In this document: positions 16,078 to 19,353 of the stretch, piece by piece
Position numbering within the stretch: position 1 is the stretch's first letter
How the letters are laid out: every line of letters starts with the position of its first letter
NCBI GenBank assembly: GCA_937982495.1
Contig: CALJLX010000480.1
Location: 1 to 19,353 of the forward strand
Direction: 5' to 3'
From: an uncultured Desulfuromonas sp.
GTDB taxonomy: Bacteria; Desulfobacterota; Desulfuromonadia; Desulfuromonadales; Trichloromonadaceae
DNA length: 19,353 nt
Notes under the pieces: model-generated
Databases searched by the model: none
Seen by the model: the letters and a program-made list of their open reading frames with translations, nothing else
Told to the model about the DNA's origin: nothing
Translations under genes and position numbers: made by a program

Positions 16078-16107
16078 CTTATCCACAGGTGTGCATAACC
16101 TTGTCAC
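16078..16107 (-). promoter_or_regulatory. Possible nth promoter (weak)
   Basis: On the minus strand GTGACA (16107-16102), five of six to the -35 consensus, is followed after 18 bases by GATAAG (16083-16078), four of six to the -10. The DnaA boxes at 16079-16098 occupy the spacer and -10. The call is tentative; nth may instead be read only from upstream genes. Confidence 0.3.
16079..16098. promoter_or_regulatory. Inverted pair of DnaA boxes upstream of nth
   Basis: TTATCCACA (16079-16087) on the plus strand and TTATGCACA on the minus strand (16098-16090) both match the DnaA box consensus TTATNCACA without mismatch. They face each other across two bases (GG), forming one near-palindrome. They lie in the 61-base gap between the preceding gene and the nth start at 16050. 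DnaA binding is inferred from the consensus; possible roles are control of nth or DnaA titration. Confidence 0.72.
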
Positions 16108-16111
16108 CTTG

Positions 16112-16846
16112 TCAGCCCGGGGCCACTTCCATCCGGCTCCGTTTGAGTTTTTCCGCCCGCAGGAAGGTGCGCGGGTCGGTGACCTCGACGGTGACGATCA
16201 GCGGCAGGTGGCGACAGGCCTGGCGAGCGGCGGCGTTTCTCGGTATGCAGCTGTCGATGATGCGCAGATGCCCGCGATAATAGGCGCGATCGCGGTCAAT
16301 GAGGGGGAGGGAGGCGGGATAGGTGCCGCGCCAGAAGGAGCGGACGGCCTTTTTCAGATGGAGGCCCAGGGCGAGGTTGCCGGCGCCCCAGAAGCTGTCG
16401 GCAAAATCGCCGATCAGCAAGGTGGCACAGGTCAAGGAACGGTCGCCGAGGAGGTCGGGACCGACCAGGGTGGCGATCTGCCGTTGCCGCGCCTGGCGCT
16501 CCGAGGTCAGGCGCAGGTTGAAAAGATGCAAGCGTTTTCCGTCGACATCGAGATCGGCGCGGAGCAGGCAGCCCCCCTGCCCCAGGTCGTAACCCTGAAG
16601 TCCCCGGAGCGGGGCGTGGGCAAGCCAACCGCAACCGGGCGCCTGCGGGGCACGATAAGCGCGCATGCCGAGCCGGCGGGCGAGATAATCGAGCTGATCG
16701 GGTAGAGACGCGGTCTCCAGATCCTGCACCGCCAGAACATCCGGGGTCGCCTCATTGACCACCGCGACGATCCGCTCGGGATCGACCCGGCCGTCCGCGC
16801 CCCGACACTCCCCTAGGCTGTATGTCATGATGCGGATGGCGGTCAC
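16112..16846 (-). CDS. Endonuclease/exonuclease/phosphatase-fold protein with altered active site
   Basis: This 244-residue protein has the EEP fold layout: an opening strand IRIMTYSLGECRGADGRVD, then PDVLAVQDLE (35-44), DQLDYLARRLGM (50-61), an LHLFNLRLTSERQARQRQI segment (106-124), LLIGDFAD (143-150) and a closing CRHLPLIVTVEV (211-222). Residues used for metal binding and catalysis are changed: the usual Asn in MTYN is S10, the QE glutamate is D42, the THL histidine is R112, the Asn of GDFN is A149, and the Asp of SDH is R212. D147 and H213 remain. It may therefore be a non-catalytic member or have a different activity. The start is GTG with GGGGGAG seven to eight bases upstream. It lies in the leftward cluster between the cyclophilin gene and nth. 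Confidence 0.82.
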   Translation of the reverse strand: MTAIRIMTYSLGECRGADGRVDPERIVAVVNEATPDVLAVQDLETASLPDQLDYLARRLGMRAYRAPQAPGCGWLAHAPLRGLQGYDLGQGGCLLRADLDVDGKRLHLFNLRLTSERQARQRQIATLVGPDLLGDRSLTCATLLIGDFADSFWGAGNLALGLHLKKAVRSFWRGTYPASLPLIDRDRAYYRGHLRIIDSCIPRNAAARQACRHLPLIVTVEVTDPRTFLRAEKLKRSRMEVAPG

Positions 16847-16861
16847 GTTTCGCTCCCCCGG

Positions 16862-16882
16862 GCCGACGGCTGTCCCGTCGGC
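16862..16882. repeat. 8-bp inverted repeat between cyclophilin and EEP-fold genes
   Basis: GCCGACGG (16862-16869) and CCGTCGGC (16875-16882) form a perfect stem around CTGTC. No T-run follows on the minus strand, so full termination is unlikely. It lies just upstream of the ribosome site of the EEP-fold gene and could slow or process the transcript. Confidence 0.6.
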
Positions 16883-16911
16883 AAGCAGCTTTCACATCCT
16901 AAGCCTATAGC

Positions 16912-17484
16912 CTACCGCCCTTCTTGCAGAAACCGTACGTCGCGAATGATCACCGGCTCGACCGGCATATCCTTGAACAAGCCGTTGCCTCCGGTCTTTT
17001 TCGCGGCGATGGCATCGACCACTTCCATGCCCTGGACGACCCGACCGAAGACGGCATAGCCGTAGGTCGCAGGCGACACGCCGCTATGATCGAGAAAATC
17101 GTTGTCTTTGTGATTGATGAAAAACTGGCTGGACGCGCTGTCGATAACATTGGTGCGAGCCATGGCGATCGTCCCGCGCAGGTTTTTCAGGCCGTTGGCC
17201 GCTTCATTCTTGATCGGCGGGAGGGTCTCCTTGCGCTTCATATCGGCGGTGAAACCCCCGCCCTGGATCATGAAATCCTTGATCACCCGGTGAAAGATCG
17301 TGTCCTTGTAGAAGCCCTGCTCGGCGTAGGCGACGAAATTGGCCACCGACAGCGGCGCTTTCTCCCGGTTCAGTTCAACCTTGATGTCGCCGAGGCTGGT
17401 CTGAATCAGAGCGAACTCCCCGGCCAAGGCGGGAGAGGAAAAAAGCAGAAAGAACAGACAGGCGCCTATGAAACGCTGAATCAT
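16912..17484 (-). CDS. Exported cyclophilin-type peptidyl-prolyl isomerase
   Basis: This 190-residue protein has a clear signal peptide (hydrophobic core 5-17, cleavage after ALA at 19-21), so the mature enzyme is periplasmic. The cyclophilin domain follows: TSLGDIKVELNREKAPLSV, then FHRVIKDFMIQGG (64-76) with catalytic arginine R66, GTIAMART (104-111), SASSQFFIN (116-124), and FGRVVQGMEVVDAI (146-159). It should speed proline isomerisation during folding of exported proteins, like PpiA. The ATG follows AGAGGAGA at five to six bases on the minus strand. It lies 24 bases after gpsA and is probably co-transcribed with it. The family call is firm; the symbol ppiA is not certain, since several periplasmic cyclophilins can occur. 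Confidence 0.94.
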   Translation of the reverse strand: MIQRFIGACLFFLLFSSPALAGEFALIQTSLGDIKVELNREKAPLSVANFVAYAEQGFYKDTIFHRVIKDFMIQGGGFTADMKRKETLPPIKNEAANGLKNLRGTIAMARTNVIDSASSQFFINHKDNDFLDHSGVSPATYGYAVFGRVVQGMEVVDAIAAKKTGGNGLFKDMPVEPVIIRDVRFLQEGR

Positions 17485-17508
17485 GGGATCTCCTCTTTGG
17501 TTTCCGTT

Positions 17509-18510
17509 TCAGGCCGCTTCGGCCTTGAGGCCGCGCAGCATCAGATCGGTGACGGCTTGGCGGGGATCCTTGTTTTCGTAAAGGATCCGGTACATCTGCT
17601 CGGTGATCGGCATATCGACGCCGAGACGACAGGCCAGCTGATAGGCGGAAAGCGTGGTCTTCACCCCCTCGGCCACCATCTTCATCCCGGCGAGGATCTC
17701 CGCCAGGGTCCGCCCTCGCCCCAGTTCCATCCCGACGGTGCGGTTACGGGAGAGGTCGCCGGTACAGGTCAGCACCAGATCGCCCATGCCCGCCAGGCCG
17801 GCGAAAGTCGCCGGATTGGCGCCCAGGGCCTGGCCCATGCGATTCATTTCCGCCAGCCCCCGGGTGATCAGGGCCGCCCGGGTATTATAGCCGAAGCCGA
17901 GACCGTCGGAAACGCCCGCCGCCAGGGCGATGACGTTTTTCAAAGCCCCGCCCAGTTCCACCCCCATTACGTCGTCGTTGGTGTAGACGCGAAAATAGGG
18001 GGTGCTGAAGACCTCCTGGGTCGTCGCCGCCGCCTGTCCGTCGCTGGAAGCGGCGACCACGGCGGTGGGCATTTCCGCCGCCACCTCGCGGGCGAAAGAG
18101 GGGCCGGAAAGAAAAGTCAGCCGCTCGCGGCTTTTAGGGCCCAGGCAGTCGCCGATGACTTCCGCCATGGTCTGCAGGGAGTCGTTCTCGATCCCCTTGG
18201 AGGCGGAAACGAGCAGCGTCTCCGCCCCGATCTCGCCGGCAATGCCGGAGACAACCTGACGCATGACCTGGGAAGGGGGAACGAGCAGAACCAGTTGCCG
18301 TCCCCGTACCGCCGCTTCCAGATCGGCGGTGAAGTCGAGCTGGGGGGAGAGGGGAAAACCGGGGAGATAGAGGTCGTTTTCCCGGCTGGCAACCATGCGC
18401 GCGGCGAGATCCCGCTCATAGATCCAGAGAGTGACCCGATGCTCTTTCTTCGCCAGCAGATTGGCCAGGGTCGTTCCCCAGCTGCCCGCACCGATAACCG
18501 CGATATCCAT
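17509..18510 (-). CDS. gpsA: Glycerol-3-phosphate dehydrogenase [NAD(P)+]
   Basis: This 333-residue cytoplasmic enzyme reduces dihydroxyacetone phosphate to sn-glycerol-3-phosphate, the backbone of phospholipids. The N-terminal Rossmann motif is GAGSWG (7-12). K105 in SASKGIE and K191 in GGALKNVIALAAGV are the two lysines placed at the active site in this family. SGPSFAREV (135-143), TRAALITRGLAEM (210-222) and GMGDLVLTC (241-249) are further signature blocks. Length is normal and no residue looks lost. The ATG has TAGGA a few bases upstream on the minus strand. The gene starts five bases after the stop of the TPR protein and is followed by the exported cyclophilin, consistent with one leftward operon. 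Confidence 0.97.
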   Translation of the reverse strand: MDIAVIGAGSWGTTLANLLAKKEHRVTLWIYERDLAARMVASRENDLYLPGFPLSPQLDFTADLEAAVRGRQLVLLVPPSQVMRQVVSGIAGEIGAETLLVSASKGIENDSLQTMAEVIGDCLGPKSRERLTFLSGPSFAREVAAEMPTAVVAASSDGQAAATTQEVFSTPYFRVYTNDDVMGVELGGALKNVIALAAGVSDGLGFGYNTRAALITRGLAEMNRMGQALGANPATFAGLAGMGDLVLTCTGDLSRNRTVGMELGRGRTLAEILAGMKMVAEGVKTTLSAYQLACRLGVDMPITEQMYRILYENKDPRQAVTDLMLRGLKAEAA

Positions 18511-18515
18511 AAATC

Positions 18516-19352
18516 CTACAATCCCTGGGTCTTTTTCTTGATTCTGGTCTTCACCTGGGAAATCCGCTGTTCGAGAATCTCGCCGTTTGGATAGCTGTCG
18601 CGCAGCTTCTCCAGCAGGCGCAGCGCTCCGCCGAGGTCATCCCGGTCTTCCAGCACCCCGGCCCGTCCGAAGCGCGCCTCGACGGCATAGGGGCTTTCCG
18701 GCCAGCGTTCCTCCACCTGTTCAAAAGCCGCGATGGCCTTCTTTCCCTCGCCCTCCAGAGCCAGGTTGACCGCCAGGCGATAGTGCACTTCGGCACTCAA
18801 CAAACTCTCCGGGTGATTTTTCAGCAGGCTTTCGAACTCGATGCGGGCCTGCTCGAAGTTGTTGAGCCGAAAGTAGCAGTCGGCGATCTGGTACTGGACG
18901 GCGTCGGCATCCGCCGTCCCCCGGTCGAGGAGCTTCTGGTAGATCACAATCGCCCGGGAATAGTCGAGAAGCTGATTTTTGTAGAGATCCGCCACCTGCC
19001 GCAGGGCATCCCCCGCCAGGGGGGAATGAGGATAGTCTTTTTCCAGCGACAGGAAGGCGAGAATCGCTTCCGGATAGCTCTTGAGCTGGAGTTGGCGGAT
19101 CTGACCCAGCCGGTAGAGGGCTACGTCCGCTTTCGGCGAATCGGGGTGTCGGCGCTGCAGTTTTTTGTAGAGCCGCGCCGCCTCCTGGTAACGCCCCGCC
19201 AGTTGCTGCGCTTCGGCGCGGGCATAGTATTTCAGATCCCGCCCCTCGCGCCGATGGAGTTCCCAACCTCCCCCCGCCAGCAGCAGGATCAGCAGCGTCG
19301 GAATCGCCCGGCGCAGCAGCCGATAGGCCTTAGAATTCCTCCTCCGGTGCCT
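18516..19352 (-). CDS. Membrane-anchored TPR protein, 5' end uncertain or beyond the window
   Basis: The frame is open from the stop at 18516 to the window edge (278 codons). It reads as a basic N-terminus, one membrane helix (IPTLLILLLAGGG, about residues 17-29 counted from the edge) and about six TPR-like repeats to the C-terminus. Examples are AEAQQLAGRYQEAARLYKKL, ADCYFRLNNFEQARIEFESL and AVNLALEGEGKKAIAAFEQV. Proteins of this kind are scaffolds for protein contacts in the periplasm or at the membrane. No ATG, GTG or TTG occurs in frame before the GTG at 18995, which would cut off the helix and two repeats. The true start is therefore outside the window or a rarer codon such as CTG near 19319. 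It precedes gpsA by five bases. Specific function is unknown. Confidence 0.82.
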   Translation of the reverse strand, partial: RHRRRNSKAYRLLRRAIPTLLILLLAGGGWELHRREGRDLKYYARAEAQQLAGRYQEAARLYKKLQRRHPDSPKADVALYRLGQIRQLQLKSYPEAILAFLSLEKDYPHSPLAGDALRQVADLYKNQLLDYSRAIVIYQKLLDRGTADADAVQYQIADCYFRLNNFEQARIEFESLLKNHPESLLSAEVHYRLAVNLALEGEGKKAIAAFEQVEERWPESPYAVEARFGRAGVLEDRDDLGGALRLLEKLRDSYPNGEILEQRISQVKTRIKKKTQGL

Positions 19353-19353
19353 C
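19330..19353 (-). CDS. C-terminal tail of an upstream gene, possibly gyrA
   Basis: In a different minus-strand frame from the TPR protein, the edge codons read EAPEEEF followed by TAA (19332-19330). An acidic end of this kind, just before a TPR-gpsA-cyclophilin series, would fit the C-terminus of DNA gyrase subunit A. I recall gyrA preceding a TPR gene and gpsA near the origin in Geobacter, but this is memory, not a search. The same bases hold a GGAGGAGG sequence (19346-19339) that could serve as ribosome site for the TPR gene. Seven residues cannot prove identity. Confidence 0.35.
   Translation of the reverse strand, partial: EAPEEEF

Noticed and set aside
16897..16916. Repeated AGCCTA words at the cyclophilin stop
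   Set aside because: There are only two or three short copies in low-complexity context; nothing distinguishes them from chance.
16924..18594. Plus-strand open frame of 556 codons
   Set aside because: It runs across both the cyclophilin gene and gpsA on the opposite strand, each firmly identified.

Overview
The window reads as chromosomal DNA from a GC-rich Desulfuromonadia-type bacterium (the Geobacter/Desulfuromonas/Pelobacter group). This rests on protein style, the hemW-hrcA-grpE-dnaK-dnaJ order, the Mrp-like antiporter cluster carrying extra small membrane proteins, and the TPR protein-gpsA-cyclophilin order. The assignment is by recognition only; no search was run. Nearly all of it is coding. 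I see no tRNA, rRNA, insertion sequence, prophage or CRISPR array.

Region 1 (1-4923, + strand) is the distal part of a proton/cation antiporter operon. It holds three large antiporter-like membrane subunits of the complex I/Mrp family (the first cut by the window edge) and two small membrane proteins, and ends in a perfect intrinsic terminator. hemW (4928-6064) starts almost on the T-run of that terminator.

Region 2 (6100-13797, + strand) is the HrcA-controlled heat-shock operon. A TTGACA/TATGTT promoter is followed at once by a perfect CIRCE operator, then hrcA, grpE, dnaK and dnaJ. Two envelope genes follow closely: a periplasmic LpoA-like protein and a lipoprotein with two carboxypeptidase-regulatory-like repeats. 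They overlap each other by four bases, so heat shock and envelope maintenance may be co-transcribed. A perfect 12-bp palindrome separates dnaK from dnaJ.

Region 3 (13767-15410) holds a SlyD/FKBP-type prolyl isomerase on the minus strand and, divergent from it, a solitary four-helix membrane protein of unknown function. Each has a recognisable promoter and a terminator.

Region 4 (15387-19353, minus strand) is a compact leftward cluster. In transcription order it is the last codons of an unseen gene (possibly gyrA), a membrane-anchored TPR protein, gpsA, an exported cyclophilin, an endonuclease/exonuclease/phosphatase-fold protein with altered catalytic residues, and nth.

The most interesting signals are in region 4. 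An inverted pair of exact DnaA boxes (16079-16098) lies just upstream of nth. A 15-of-16 match to the bacterial parS site (15387-15402) lies between nth and its terminator. With the possible gyrA tail, these suggest an origin-proximal locus with replication/segregation protein sites built around a DNA-repair gene. The window contains no clearly new multi-gene system.
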